Shown: positions 8,028 through 17,190, numbered from the stretch's first letter. The stretch: DNA of 38,452 nt from JBJXHC01 sp046160825 (GCA_046160825.1 JBJXHC010000008.1:1-38452); one strand, 5' to 3'. Numbers and translations are program-made. The notes: generated from the letters alone by a model not told the origin.

Positions 8028-10049
8028 ATGCGCAAGAACATCTCTCGTCCTTCAATCATTATTCTCACGACCATCCTGTTCATCTGCATGAACCAATCCG
8101 TCGTCGCCCAGACATTCACAAAGATCACCACGGGCGATCTCGTGAACGACGGCGGCGCTTCCCGCAGTGTCAACTGGGTGGACTATGATAACGATGGAAA
8201 TATCGACCTCTTCGTCTCAAACGGTCTCGAAGGTGGCGAGGTGAACTTCCTCTATAGAAACGACGGGCCGCCGGACTATTCCTTCACGCGAATCACGACG
8301 GGTGACATTGCCACCGATGCTTTTCCTTCCGACGGCACGAGTTGGGGAGATGTGGACAACGATGGCGATCTGGATTGCTTTGTGGTGAACTGGTACAATC
8401 TGGATAACAACTTCTATCTGAACAACGGTGACGGTACTTTCACTAAGGTGACAACGGGCGCGCAGGTGACCGACGGCGGCTACTCGGAGAGTTGCAGTTG
8501 GGGAGATTATGACAACGACGGTTATATCGACCTCTATGTTGCCAACACCGGGTTCAACGCGGCATCCGGTGCTACAAAGAATTTCTTCTATAAGAATAAC
8601 GGTAACGGGACGTTCACAAAAATCACCACCGGGGAGATTGCCAACGACATTTTCTTTTCACGATGCATCAATTGGGTGGACTATGACAACGATGGTGACC
8701 TTGACGCCTACGTTGCCAACGAACGCAACCAGCATAACAACCTGTACCGCAACATGCTGAAGGAGACCGGCACGGCAAGTTTCACCAAGGTCACCGGCCA
8801 GAACATCGTGACCGACGGATCGTCATCTTGGAGCAGCAGTTGGGGGGATTACGACAACGACGGCGACCTCGATCTCTTCCTCGGCATCGGGTGGCCATTC
8901 CCAGGTAATAATCATCTCTATAAAAACAATGGCGACCGGACATTTGCGCGCGTCCTTACCGATACATTGGTGAAACACTCCGGTTATCACGCCAGCAGTG
9001 GATGGGGAGATGTCGATAACGACGGTGACCTTGACATGTTTGTTACAACAGCCTATTCGGGGGGTCCGACAAAGAATCTTCTCTATAAAAATATGTTGGT
9101 GGAGAATGGAACAGCGTCGTTCGAATTCATTGCCTCGGGTGACATTGTCAACGATACCGGATTTTCCTACGGCTTCAGTTGGGGAGATTATGACAACGAT
9201 GGCGACCTGGATGCGTTTGTTGCAAAGACTTTGAATGAGAGCGAGAACAATGCGCTGTACCGGAACGACAATGCCAACGGCAACCATTGGCTGAAACTCA
9301 GCTTTGTCGGAACAACATCAAACCGCAGCGGCATTGGTGTGAAGGCGCGCATCAAGACCGGCAGCATGTGGCAAATGCGCGAGGTCTCCGGACAGAGCGG
9401 ACTATGCAGCCAGAATCTTATTCTGCATTTCGGCGCTGGCGGCGTGCAACAGATCGATTCAATGATCGTCGAATGGCCGTCGGGGACCGTCAACAAATAT
9501 GGAAGTTTCCCCGCTGATCAACACCTTACAGTGCAGGAGTTGAGCAGCGTTGATGTTTTTGTGAACCCGGGATGGAACCTTATTTCAATTCCCTTCTCCG
9601 GACCCAATAGTATCAGCTCTCTGTTTCCTGAAGCAACGAGTCCGGCATATCAATACTCCGATTCCTCCGGGTACAGCACGGATTCATCATTCGCGTTGGG
9701 AGAAGGATTCTGGCTCAAATTTTCGTCTACAGATACGATGAACATGCAGGGCGTTCAAACATTCGCGTATGATATTCCGGTCACCCGGGGGTGGAACATG
9801 ATTGGACCGCTGGATTTTCCGGTAGACACGGCAGCCATCACCACAACACCTTCCGGAATATTGCTTTCGCCGTTCTATGGTTTTGATGCCGGGTATCATA
9901 TACCGGCGAGCCTGGAAAGCGGTCATGCGTACTGGGTAAAGGCAAACCAGCCCGGGATGCTTCACTTCGTAAATCAATCGACGAATTCTTCAACGGATCT
10001 GACCCGTGCCTCATATTCAATGACCAAGAAGATGTTACTCATCAAATAA
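8028..10049 (+). CDS. Secreted seven-repeat FG-GAP/VCBS protein with ASPIC/UnbV domain
   Basis: 673 residues. The start has AGGAG five bases upstream and a signal peptide (SIIILTTILFICM ... VVAQ). Seven repeats of about 55 residues follow. Each opens with an FTKITTG-like strand, then SWGDYDNDGDLDLFV with a DxDxDGxxD calcium loop, then NNLYKNNGDG. Next is an ASPIC/UnbV domain (about residues 420-505, HWLKLSFVGT ... GIGVKARI ... VEWPSG). The last ~150 residues are the paired GWN module (GWNLISIPF ... GFWLKF, GWNMIGPLDF ... AYWVK). There is no YPNPFNP sorting domain, but the final residues (MTKKMLLIK) resemble the last strand of one. A surface or extracellular role is inferred; ligand unknown. 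Confidence 0.9.
   Translation: MRKNISRPSIIILTTILFICMNQSVVAQTFTKITTGDLVNDGGASRSVNWVDYDNDGNIDLFVSNGLEGGEVNFLYRNDGPPDYSFTRITTGDIATDAFPSDGTSWGDVDNDGDLDCFVVNWYNLDNNFYLNNGDGTFTKVTTGAQVTDGGYSESCSWGDYDNDGYIDLYVANTGFNAASGATKNFFYKNNGNGTFTKITTGEIANDIFFSRCINWVDYDNDGDLDAYVANERNQHNNLYRNMLKETGTASFTKVTGQNIVTDGSSSWSSSWGDYDNDGDLDLFLGIGWPFPGNNHLYKNNGDRTFARVLTDTLVKHSGYHASSGWGDVDNDGDLDMFVTTAYSGGPTKNLLYKNMLVENGTASFEFIASGDIVNDTGFSYGFSWGDYDNDGDLDAFVAKTLNESENNALYRNDNANGNHWLKLSFVGTTSNRSGIGVKARIKTGSMWQMREVSGQSGLCSQNLILHFGAGGVQQIDSMIVEWPSGTVNKYGSFPADQHLTVQELSSVDVFVNPGWNLISIPFSGPNSISSLFPEATSPAYQYSDSSGYSTDSSFALGEGFWLKFSSTDTMNMQGVQTFAYDIPVTRGWNMIGPLDFPVDTAAITTTPSGILLSPFYGFDAGYHIPASLESGHAYWVKANQPGMLHFVNQSTNSSTDLTRASYSMTKKMLLIK
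8170..9210 (+). repeat. Seven tandem FG-GAP coding repeats
   Basis: The DNA for the motif SWGDYDNDGDLD recurs about every 165-180 bp (near 8176, 8341, 8497, 8671, 8839, 9001 and 9178). Stretches such as TGGGGAGATTATGACAACGA are nearly identical between copies. These are internal gene repeats, not a mobile or CRISPR array. Confidence 0.85.
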
Positions 10050-10060
10050 GTATTTATCGT

Positions 10061-10089
10061 TTGGTTTTGAGTCGCTTGCTTCATATTTT
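10061..10089 (+). promoter_or_regulatory. Weak promoter candidate before the Cho-like gene
   Basis: TTGGTT (10061-10066) and TATTTT (10084-10089) are 17 bp apart. The start of transcription would fall 2-3 nt before the ATG at 10099, which has no ribosome-binding site, consistent with a leaderless message. The boxes match the consensus poorly. Confidence 0.3.
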
Positions 10090-10098
10090 CTCCTTGCC

Positions 10099-10998
10099 AT
10101 GGCGAAGCGAGCGAACAGAAAATACACCAGTCCGGTAGAACCCTCGGTTCGTACTTCCGTCTCGGCCCTACCCGATTCCCCCGGTGTATACATTTTTTAC
10201 GGCACCGAGGGAAACCTGCTGTATGTTGGGAAAAGCGTAGCAATACGTACACGCGTGCGATCGCATTTCGTTGCACGCAAAGAGCGCGGCATGTGCAAAC
10301 AGATCCGGCATGTGGAGGCTCGTGCAACCGCGGGTGAACTCGGCGCACTGTTATTGGAATCGCAGTTGATCAAGCAACTCCAGCCATCGTACAACAAACG
10401 ATCGAGGCAGAAGCACCGCATTATCGTTGCGCGGCGCGCCATAACGTCCCTGGGTTATCTCGGCATCACGCTTGAAGCAATCAGCCATATTGATCCCGCT
10501 GATGCCAAACCGATCATGGGCGTGTTTAAAACAACGACCCAGGCAAAGGAATACCTTGCCTCCACCACAAAATCCCACCGGCTATGTGCAAAACTCCTCG
10601 GACTTGAGCAGACTTCACGCTTCTGTTTCTCCTATCATCTTCATCAGTGCAACGGCGCGTGCATGGGACTGGAACCCCCGGCATCGTACAATGCCCGCGT
10701 CGAACAAGCATTTGAAGAACGGCGCATCAAGGCCTGGCCGTTTAAAGGGGCAGTGATCATTGAGGAGAAGGACGACGAGCGCGGCGAGGTGTTTGTCGTT
10801 GATAACTGGTGTTTGCTCTACAGTTTTACATTCTCCCTTCGTTCCCCCTCACTCAGCGTCCGCGGCCTCCACCGCTTCGACTATGACAGTTACAAGATTC
10901 TGGCCGGGTATGTATTCGACGAGGCGAACGCTCACCGCATTCGACATGCAACCAAGGATGAGATTGATCTCCTCCTGAGCAGGGCACGCGCCGCCTAA
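10099..10998 (+). CDS. cho: GIY-YIG excinuclease, Cho-like (UvrC N-terminal homologue)
   Basis: 299 residues, close to the size of E. coli Cho. The GIY-YIG nuclease domain spans about residues 20-100: GVYIFYG, LLYVGKS, a conserved Arg in IRTRVRSHF, and LLLESQLIKQLQP. The C-terminal part keeps the UvrC-type cysteine cluster, with Cys163, Cys176, Cys184 and Cys188 (FCFSYHLHQCNGACMG). The RNase H-like nuclease domain and the helix-hairpin-helix of full UvrC are missing. Cho makes the 3' incision during nucleotide excision repair on damage that UvrC handles poorly. The gene is followed 28 bp later by a 3-methyladenine glycosylase gene, forming a probable repair pair. No ribosome-binding site is visible. 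Confidence 0.85.
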   Translation: MAKRANRKYTSPVEPSVRTSVSALPDSPGVYIFYGTEGNLLYVGKSVAIRTRVRSHFVARKERGMCKQIRHVEARATAGELGALLLESQLIKQLQPSYNKRSRQKHRIIVARRAITSLGYLGITLEAISHIDPADAKPIMGVFKTTTQAKEYLASTTKSHRLCAKLLGLEQTSRFCFSYHLHQCNGACMGLEPPASYNARVEQAFEERRIKAWPFKGAVIIEEKDDERGEVFVVDNWCLLYSFTFSLRSPSLSVRGLHRFDYDSYKILAGYVFDEANAHRIRHATKDEIDLLLSRARAA

Positions 10999-11026
10999 AC
11001 AATCATCACTCAAGACTCATGATTAA

Positions 11027-11605
11027 ATGAAAGAAAAACAAAAGACCCGCTGCCACTGGGCCGGCTCCGACCCCTTGTACATTGAGTACCATGACACAGA
11101 ATGGGGCGTTCCCGTCCACGACGACCGCAAGCTGTTCGAGATGCTCACGCTGGAAGGTGCACAGGCCGGGCTGAGTTGGATTACCATTCTGAGGAAACGG
11201 GAGAATTACAGGAAGGCCTTCAGCAATTTCAACGCCGCGAGGATTAGCCGATATTCCGGCGATGACATCCGGCGCTTGATGAAGAATGAAGGAATTGTCC
11301 GGAACAGGTTGAAGATCGAATCCACGATCTCCAATGCCAGGGCGTTCCTCACTGTCCAGAAAGAGTTCGGCTCATTCGATGCATACATCTGGCAATTCGT
11401 GAATGGAAAACCAAAGCTGAATTCGCCCGGAGCAATGCAACATGTTCCGGCAACTTCACCGGAATCCGATGCAATGAGCAAGGATCTGAAGAGGCGCGGA
11501 TTTCGTTTCGTCGGCTCAACGATCTGCTACGCGCTTATGCAGGCAACGGGCATGATCAACGATCATCTTGTTTCATGCTTCCGGTACCGCCGTTCCAGCC
11601 AATAG
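11027..11605 (+). CDS. tag: DNA-3-methyladenine glycosylase I
   Basis: 192 residues, the usual length for Tag. It removes 3-methyladenine from alkylated DNA, opening base-excision repair. The zinc site of the family is complete: Cys9 (RCHWAG), His22 (YHDTEWG), His180 and Cys184 (HLVSCFRY), each offset by +5 from the E. coli residues Cys4, His17, His175 and Cys179. Other signatures are LFEMLTLEGAQAGLSW and GFRFVGSTICYALMQATG. It lies 28 bp after the Cho-like nuclease gene and is probably co-transcribed. The ATG at 11027 lacks a strong ribosome-binding site. Confidence 0.95.
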   Translation: MKEKQKTRCHWAGSDPLYIEYHDTEWGVPVHDDRKLFEMLTLEGAQAGLSWITILRKRENYRKAFSNFNAARISRYSGDDIRRLMKNEGIVRNRLKIESTISNARAFLTVQKEFGSFDAYIWQFVNGKPKLNSPGAMQHVPATSPESDAMSKDLKRRGFRFVGSTICYALMQATGMINDHLVSCFRYRRSSQ

Positions 11606-11749
11606 ACGCTTGCTTTCCGAATCGTGTCTTCTGCTCTGCGGAGTTCGTGTCATCGCATCGGCTTTCATGGAACCGTGAGCGTGCAATGCATGTTGCAACT
11701 GGCACAGCGAACTACTTTCACCCTCAAGACCACGATTCGGATTGGCGTA

Positions 11750-14260
11750 ATGGGTTCTCGATTCCCAACATTTATTCTCTTCATTCTTATTTTTGCTTCT
11801 TCATCATTTGCCCAAACTGGCACGGGATCCGTGGCGGGACGCATCCTTCTCGATAGCGTGGAGGTTGCGGTCGGTGCGACGGTACTGCTGGTGGATACGC
11901 GTTTCGGCGCCGCAGCGGATGAGCAAGGACAATTCCTCATTGAGAATGTTCCTCCGGGAGAATACACACTCGAAGTGCGGCTGGTCGGTTACCAGCAGCA
12001 GGAGCGTACAACGGTGTTGGTGGAATCGGCCGATACTGCAGTCGTTGAGATCACTCTGCGTCAGAGTGCGGTGGAGATGGGAGCCGTTGTCGTCACCCGC
12101 AGCCGACGACAGAACGCCGAGGATGTACGCTCCAGTGTTGTCACCATATCGCCACGTGAATCCAAAATTCTTCCCGGTGCCGCCGAAGACATTCTTCGTT
12201 CATTGCAGGCATTACCCGGAGTGACAAGCGTGAGCGACGGCTCGTCGCAGCTCGTCATTCGTGGCTCCGGCCCCGACCAGAACCTTGTGCTCATCGACGG
12301 GTTTGAAGTCCTCAATCCCTACAGATTGTACGGCTTTGTTTCGATGTTCAATCCGGAGACAGCAACGGAGATCAGTCTACAGACCGGTGGTTTCGCGGCC
12401 CAGTATGGCGACCGGCTTTCCGCCGTGCTTGATGTTCGCAACCGCGAGGGGCGCTCGGATACGTATTCTGCCGGCAAGATTAACATGAGTCTCACCAACA
12501 TGAATCTTGTCTTCGAGGGTGGACTTCCCTTCCTGAGCAGCGGCTCTTCATATCTCCTGTCGCTACGGAGAACATATTATGATTTGATTCTTGGTCCCGT
12601 CCTCAAGTCGGCAAAACTGGTGCGTGGTGATGTCGCACTGCCGAACTTCCGCGACTTGCAGGCGAAGGTAGCAATTCCGATAGACATATCGCACAAGGTA
12701 ATCTTCAACGCATTTACTTCGCGGGATGGCGTACAGCTTGTGTCCGGCACCGAACGGGATCAGCCCGACAGTATCAACGTCTTCGATACCTCATTCAACA
12801 CGTTGGTGGGCGCCACGTGGCAGTATACTCCTTCCAGTGACGTTGTCGCACAAACCCACCTCTCGTGGTACCGAAACAGCGGCGATGGATTATTCGACGG
12901 CACATTCGTGGACCCGGCACAGAACACCGGGGAACTTGGCCTGAATGATACACTGGGCATCCGGTTCTTTAACTTCGCTGTCGACTATAGTTTTGTGTAT
13001 CAGAAGACATCCCTTGCACAACGGGCACTCTGGAAAACCGAACGACACACCGTCGAGGCGGGATTCGGCGTGGATATCCTTCAGACCGACTTTATCCGGT
13101 ACTTTGAAGTCGATGAGACATTCAAGGAGTTTCTTCGCTCACGGGGTCAGGTTATCCCCACGGATGCTGTCGAGAGCGTCCGCTACAATCGGTACAACGT
13201 GTATGCGCAAGACAGGATCGCACTCGGCGACCGGTTTTTTATTCAACCCGGACTCCGGATGGACGTCTATCCAACACTTCGTAAGAAGGTCTATCTTGCG
13301 CCACGTCTGAATCTTTCCTACATCCTTGATGACGTGACCACGGTACGGGCTGCCGTCGGCGAGTATTATCAATCACCCGGAATGGAGAAACAGGATTTTC
13401 GCATTCGTCTCTCCTTTACGGACGAGAACTTCTCGCGACTTGATGCGGAACGCGCCACCCATTACATTCTCGGATTCGACAGGATGGTAACTGCGGAGTG
13501 GCAATTCAAAGCCGAGACGTACTACAAGAATTTTTCCAACGTCATGGTGCCGGACAAGCTGCAAGGTTCCATCTGGCAATCAGACCGGACGGAGAGCGAT
13601 ATTCTTTCTCCTGGCGGCTGGACGACTCCTGCTCTTGTTCCCGGCGATTCGCTGACTGCACGCCCCGTGAATGACGCAACCGGATACGCGTACGGTTTTG
13701 AAATAATGTTGCAGAAAATCCGCTCTCGTGATATGGACAGGTTCACCGGCTGGATCAGTTATGCGCTCGCGAACTCCGAACGTGACCGCGATGGAATCAA
13801 GACTGCATTCCTTTTCGATCAGCGTCATGCCATGAATGTTGTGGGGAACTATCGCTTCGCCGAACGGTGGGACCTCGGACTCCGGTTCACGTTACGTTCC
13901 GGTCGCCCGTTTTCAGATGCGCTGGGGGTCAAGCCGCGGGTTATTATCCTCATCCAGAATGGCCAGGAAACACCCGCCGTGCAAACCGACGCCAACGGGA
14001 AAGTGATCCTTGATGTCGACTACGAAAAGGAAACCTACTCGGGGAGGCTCAACCTGTATCACTCGCTCGACGTGCGTATCACCACGTATCCACGCTGGTG
14101 GGGGCTCGACTGGTCCGTGTATCTTGATGTGCAGAACGCTTACAACCACGACAACCAGCAGCAGATCAATTATTATGTTGACGGGGAGGGAAACCTGCGC
14201 CAACGTGCCATCAACGGCATCCCGATTTTTCCATCGCTGGGGTTGAGCCTGAGTTTTTGA
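11750..14260 (+). CDS. TonB-dependent outer-membrane receptor
   Basis: 836 residues from the ATG at 11750, chosen because a signal peptide (FPTFILFILIFASSSFAQ) follows immediately; the longer frame adds 42 unlikely residues. Residues ~26-104 form a carboxypeptidase-regulatory-like domain (SVAGRILLDS ... GQFLIENVPPGEYTLEVRLVGY). Residues ~125-230 are the plug domain (LQALPGVTSV, LVIRGSGPDQNLVLIDGFEV). The rest is beta-barrel ending in Phe (LGLSLSF). Such receptors import or bind large ligands at the outer membrane using TonB energy. No SusD-like partner gene is adjacent, so this is not a classic polysaccharide-utilisation pair. The substrate is unknown. Confidence 0.9.
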   Translation: MGSRFPTFILFILIFASSSFAQTGTGSVAGRILLDSVEVAVGATVLLVDTRFGAAADEQGQFLIENVPPGEYTLEVRLVGYQQQERTTVLVESADTAVVEITLRQSAVEMGAVVVTRSRRQNAEDVRSSVVTISPRESKILPGAAEDILRSLQALPGVTSVSDGSSQLVIRGSGPDQNLVLIDGFEVLNPYRLYGFVSMFNPETATEISLQTGGFAAQYGDRLSAVLDVRNREGRSDTYSAGKINMSLTNMNLVFEGGLPFLSSGSSYLLSLRRTYYDLILGPVLKSAKLVRGDVALPNFRDLQAKVAIPIDISHKVIFNAFTSRDGVQLVSGTERDQPDSINVFDTSFNTLVGATWQYTPSSDVVAQTHLSWYRNSGDGLFDGTFVDPAQNTGELGLNDTLGIRFFNFAVDYSFVYQKTSLAQRALWKTERHTVEAGFGVDILQTDFIRYFEVDETFKEFLRSRGQVIPTDAVESVRYNRYNVYAQDRIALGDRFFIQPGLRMDVYPTLRKKVYLAPRLNLSYILDDVTTVRAAVGEYYQSPGMEKQDFRIRLSFTDENFSRLDAERATHYILGFDRMVTAEWQFKAETYYKNFSNVMVPDKLQGSIWQSDRTESDILSPGGWTTPALVPGDSLTARPVNDATGYAYGFEIMLQKIRSRDMDRFTGWISYALANSERDRDGIKTAFLFDQRHAMNVVGNYRFAERWDLGLRFTLRSGRPFSDALGVKPRVIILIQNGQETPAVQTDANGKVILDVDYEKETYSGRLNLYHSLDVRITTYPRWWGLDWSVYLDVQNAYNHDNQQQINYYVDGEGNLRQRAINGIPIFPSLGLSLSF

Positions 14261-14358
14261 TTGTCGCTCTTGTACAGCCAATTGTTCGGACTGAATTGGG
14301 ATATTCCTTACCTTCAGTCCATGGTTTCATCTGTGTGATAAATACTCCGGAGAACATT

Positions 14359-15666
14359 ATGAAATCATACCTCCTTCAAGTCATTCTCATATGCACACTC
14401 TCACTTTCATGCTCGCGCGGACCCACAGTGGATGAGATTGCTGAATCGTTTGTGAAACTCGGGCTTGCGCTCGGCGAGCACGACGCCGACTACGTCGATG
14501 CGTATCATGGCCCGAAGGAGTGGCGAGACGAGGCAAAGGCGCAGAAGAAATCGCTGGAGGAAATTCTCCTGTCGGCAAACGAACTGCGGACGACGCTCTT
14601 CAAGAAAGCGCCCGGCTCTGACGAAATGGACAAGCTTCGCTACACTCATCTCACGAAGATGCTTGCTGCGCTGATCGGCCGTACCGAGATCCTGCTCGGA
14701 CGAAACCTCGACTTCGATGAGGAAGCCGAAGTGTTGTACGATGCCGCCCCACCCGCTTTCCCTGAAAGCCATTTTCAACAGATTATTGCCGAGCTGGACC
14801 GCGAGATACCGGGAGCTGGTACGGTACTGGAACGTTATGAGACTTATCGCTCCGCGTTTATCATCCCCAAAGAGAAACTTGATACCGTCTTCAAAGCCGC
14901 CATTGCCGAATGCCGACGGCGCACACTACAGCATATTGCCCTGCCGGAGAATGAGAGCTTCAACCTCGAGTACGTCAACAATAAATCCTGGAGCGGGTAC
15001 AACTGGTACCAGGGTAACTCGCGCAGTCTCATCCAGATCAACACCGACCTCCCGATCTACATTGAGCGCGCCGTCGATCTCGGGGCACACGAGGGATATC
15101 CCGGACACCATCTGTATAATCTCCTGCATGAACAGCATTTGCTGAAGGAGCGGGGATGGATTGAGTTCTCGATTTTTCCCCTCTTTGCTCCGACGGGATT
15201 AATAGCGGAAGGAAGCGGCAACTACGGCATCGAGGTTGCCTTTACGCCGGATGAGAGATTACGATTTGAACAGGAGGTTCTGTTTCCGTTGGCCGGACTT
15301 GATCCTGCAGGAGCTGTGAAGTACTATCGCATTCAGGAACTCGTCGCAAAGCTCTCGTACGCCGGCAATGAAGCGGCGCGACGGTTTCTCAACAAGGTCA
15401 TAGAGCGGGAGGAAGCGGTACGTTGGCTCATGGATTACTCTCTCATGTCGCAACAGCGGGCGGAACAACGGGTGAAGTTCATTGAGCAGTACAGAAGCTA
15501 CGTGATCAATTACAACCTCGGCCAGGATATGGTGAAGAGATATATTGAATCGCGCGGTGGGACGTCCGGGAACACGGAAAAGCGATGGACAGAATTCAAG
15601 CGTTTGCTTTCCATGCCGTTGCTGCCATCCGATATCGCCGTGAAAGCTGAGGGTTTTGAGGAGTAA
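14359..15666 (+). CDS. DUF885-type metallopeptidase-like lipoprotein
   Basis: 435 residues from the ATG at 14359, which has GGAG seven bases upstream. A hydrophobic N-terminus ends in SLSCSRG, a probable lipoprotein signal whose lipobox is not textbook (Leu at -2). The motif GAHEGYPGHHLYNLL (HExxPGHH, DUF885 signature) and a downstream Glu in LIAEGSGNYG resemble a zinc-peptidase active site. Most of the protein is predicted helical. It starts ~100 bp after the TonB-dependent receptor on the same strand, so the two might work on the same substrate at the outer membrane, which is inference. The family is often annotated only by number; peptidase activity is likely but not shown by the sequence. 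Confidence 0.8.
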   Translation: MKSYLLQVILICTLSLSCSRGPTVDEIAESFVKLGLALGEHDADYVDAYHGPKEWRDEAKAQKKSLEEILLSANELRTTLFKKAPGSDEMDKLRYTHLTKMLAALIGRTEILLGRNLDFDEEAEVLYDAAPPAFPESHFQQIIAELDREIPGAGTVLERYETYRSAFIIPKEKLDTVFKAAIAECRRRTLQHIALPENESFNLEYVNNKSWSGYNWYQGNSRSLIQINTDLPIYIERAVDLGAHEGYPGHHLYNLLHEQHLLKERGWIEFSIFPLFAPTGLIAEGSGNYGIEVAFTPDERLRFEQEVLFPLAGLDPAGAVKYYRIQELVAKLSYAGNEAARRFLNKVIEREEAVRWLMDYSLMSQQRAEQRVKFIEQYRSYVINYNLGQDMVKRYIESRGGTSGNTEKRWTEFKRLLSMPLLPSDIAVKAEGFEE

Positions 15667-15735
15667 CGAGCGCTGCTATTTTCTTGGAATTGAGTATTGA
15701 GGGAAGGATCGAGCCCGACGAACACCACGGGGATA

Positions 15736-16500
15736 CTATTTTCCCAGCAGCTTGATGATCAGTTTCGGGTGATCGGTAACGACGGTATCCACGCCGAGCG
15801 CCAGCATCTGCTCCAATTCCTGTTCCGTGTTGATGGAATAACCTGCCACCGCCATGTTGCGGTCATGCGCGTCTTTCACCATCGCGGCGGTGAGATGGTT
15901 CTTGCTGCAGATGAACGCGCTCACGCCAAGTCCGCGTGCCATTTGCGAAGGCTTCACCGCAGCGTCGCGGCTGGGAAGATACAGTGCGCCTGTCTTTATG
16001 GAAGGATAGAGATGATGGAATCTTTTCAGATAGTCGTGGTCAAATGAAGAGACGATCGTACGATCCTCGAACTTCTTCTCCATGATGGCCAGAATGCACG
16101 CCTCTTCCATCGCTATGTGCTTGCGCGGGCGGGGTTCGCCGTCTGTTTTGACTTCGATATTCAGGTTGACATGAGCCAGCAGAAGTTCCATCACCTGACG
16201 CAGGGTGGGGACTCTCTCACCCCTGAATTTCGGTCCGTACCACATTCCGGCATCAAACGCGCGCAACTCCTGCAGCGTAAAATCCCACACTCCTCCCTCA
16301 CCATTCGTCGTACGCTTGATATCCCCATCGTGGAGCACAACGAGGAAGAAATCGCGCGTCATGCGAACATCCAACTCCACAACATCCGCACCCTCGTCAA
16401 TCGCAAGACTGAACGCGGCCAGAGTATTCTCCGGGGCTGAACCTGAACTTCCCCTGTGGGCAACGACGAATGGCCTGCCGGATTTTTTTCGTTGGATCAC
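15736..16500 (-). CDS. Glycerophosphodiester phosphodiesterase
   Basis: 254 residues, the size of the UgpQ-like cytosolic type. Catalytic features are VVAHRGSSGSAPENT (His15, Arg16), VVELDVRMT (Glu42, Asp44), VVLHD (His57) and NIEVK. These enzymes cleave glycerophosphodiesters to glycerol-3-phosphate and an alcohol. No signal peptide is present. The start is GTG at 16500, supported by GGAGGG seven bases upstream lying inside the end of adk. Only 2 bp separate it from the adk stop, so it is the last gene of an rlmN-adk-GDPD operon. It converges with the DUF885 gene. Confidence 0.93.
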   Translation of the reverse strand: MIQRKKSGRPFVVAHRGSSGSAPENTLAAFSLAIDEGADVVELDVRMTRDFFLVVLHDGDIKRTTNGEGGVWDFTLQELRAFDAGMWYGPKFRGERVPTLRQVMELLLAHVNLNIEVKTDGEPRPRKHIAMEEACILAIMEKKFEDRTIVSSFDHDYLKRFHHLYPSIKTGALYLPSRDAAVKPSQMARGLGVSAFICSKNHLTAAMVKDAHDRNMAVAGYSINTEQELEQMLALGVDTVVTDHPKLIIKLLGK

Positions 16501-16502
16501 TA

Positions 16503-17147
16503 TCAGCCCTCCAGAAGGAGTTTGATTTCGCGATTCACAAGGTCAATCGAGCCTGTCCCGTCCACCGTATATACCTGACCGATCTCCTTGTAATAATGAA
16601 GGAGTGGGGCCGTCGTTGAATGATAGACCTTCAACCGCTTCCGGATCGTCTCTTCCTTGTCGTCATCCCGTTGATACAGCCGACCGCCGCAAGCGGGGCA
16701 CGGTGTTTCCGTGGACACAGCGTCAATTTCCTTGTTGAATATTTTTCCGTCTTTCTCGCACACAAGCCGGCCGGTAACACGACGGATGATCTCTTCGTCG
16801 TCAACGTCGAATACCACCACTTTGAAGTCGTTGATGCCCAGCTCTTCGAAAAGGCTTGTCAATGCACGCGCCTGCTCCAGTGTACGCGGAAACCCGTCGA
16901 GGAGAAAGCCCTTTCGTGTCCTCTCGGAACGCAACACCTCACGCACAATGCCGATCATAACGTCATCGGGCACAAGCTGGCCTGCGTCCATGATGGCTTT
17001 AGCTTTTTTTCCCAGTTCAGTTCCCGCACTGACTGCTGTTCTCAGCATGTCGCCCGTGGAGATATGCGGAATCTGAGATTCCTCTGAAAGGAGCTTGGCT
17101 TGCGTTCCCTTCCCTACTCCCGGTGGCCCGAAGAGTATTAAGCGCAT
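16503..17147 (-). CDS. adk: Adenylate kinase
   Basis: 214 residues from the ATG at 17147, which begins MRLILFGPPGVGKGTQA, the standard Adk start with its P-loop. NMP-binding (HISTGDMLR) and GFPRTLEQA segments follow. It interconverts ATP, AMP and ADP in the cytosol. The LID domain is the long, metal-binding type, but its ligands are unusual: the first pair reads Cys-x-x-Asp (VCEKDG) rather than Cys-x-x-Cys, while the second is a normal CPAC. A 56-residue upstream extension would overlap the end of rlmN and has no support. It follows rlmN by 43 bp. Confidence 0.95.
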   Translation of the reverse strand: MRLILFGPPGVGKGTQAKLLSEESQIPHISTGDMLRTAVSAGTELGKKAKAIMDAGQLVPDDVMIGIVREVLRSERTRKGFLLDGFPRTLEQARALTSLFEELGINDFKVVVFDVDDEEIIRRVTGRLVCEKDGKIFNKEIDAVSTETPCPACGGRLYQRDDDKEETIRKRLKVYHSTTAPLLHYYKEIGQVYTVDGTGSIDLVNREIKLLLEG

Positions 17148-17190
17148 GGTGTACTTTCTGTGGTGTGATGGGACATGGTGGTTGCTTCTT

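Noticed and set aside
8170..9210. Regular repeats resembling a repeat array or CRISPR
   Set aside because: The repeats are in-frame codons of FG-GAP units of ~55 residues, with diverged copies and no spacer pattern.
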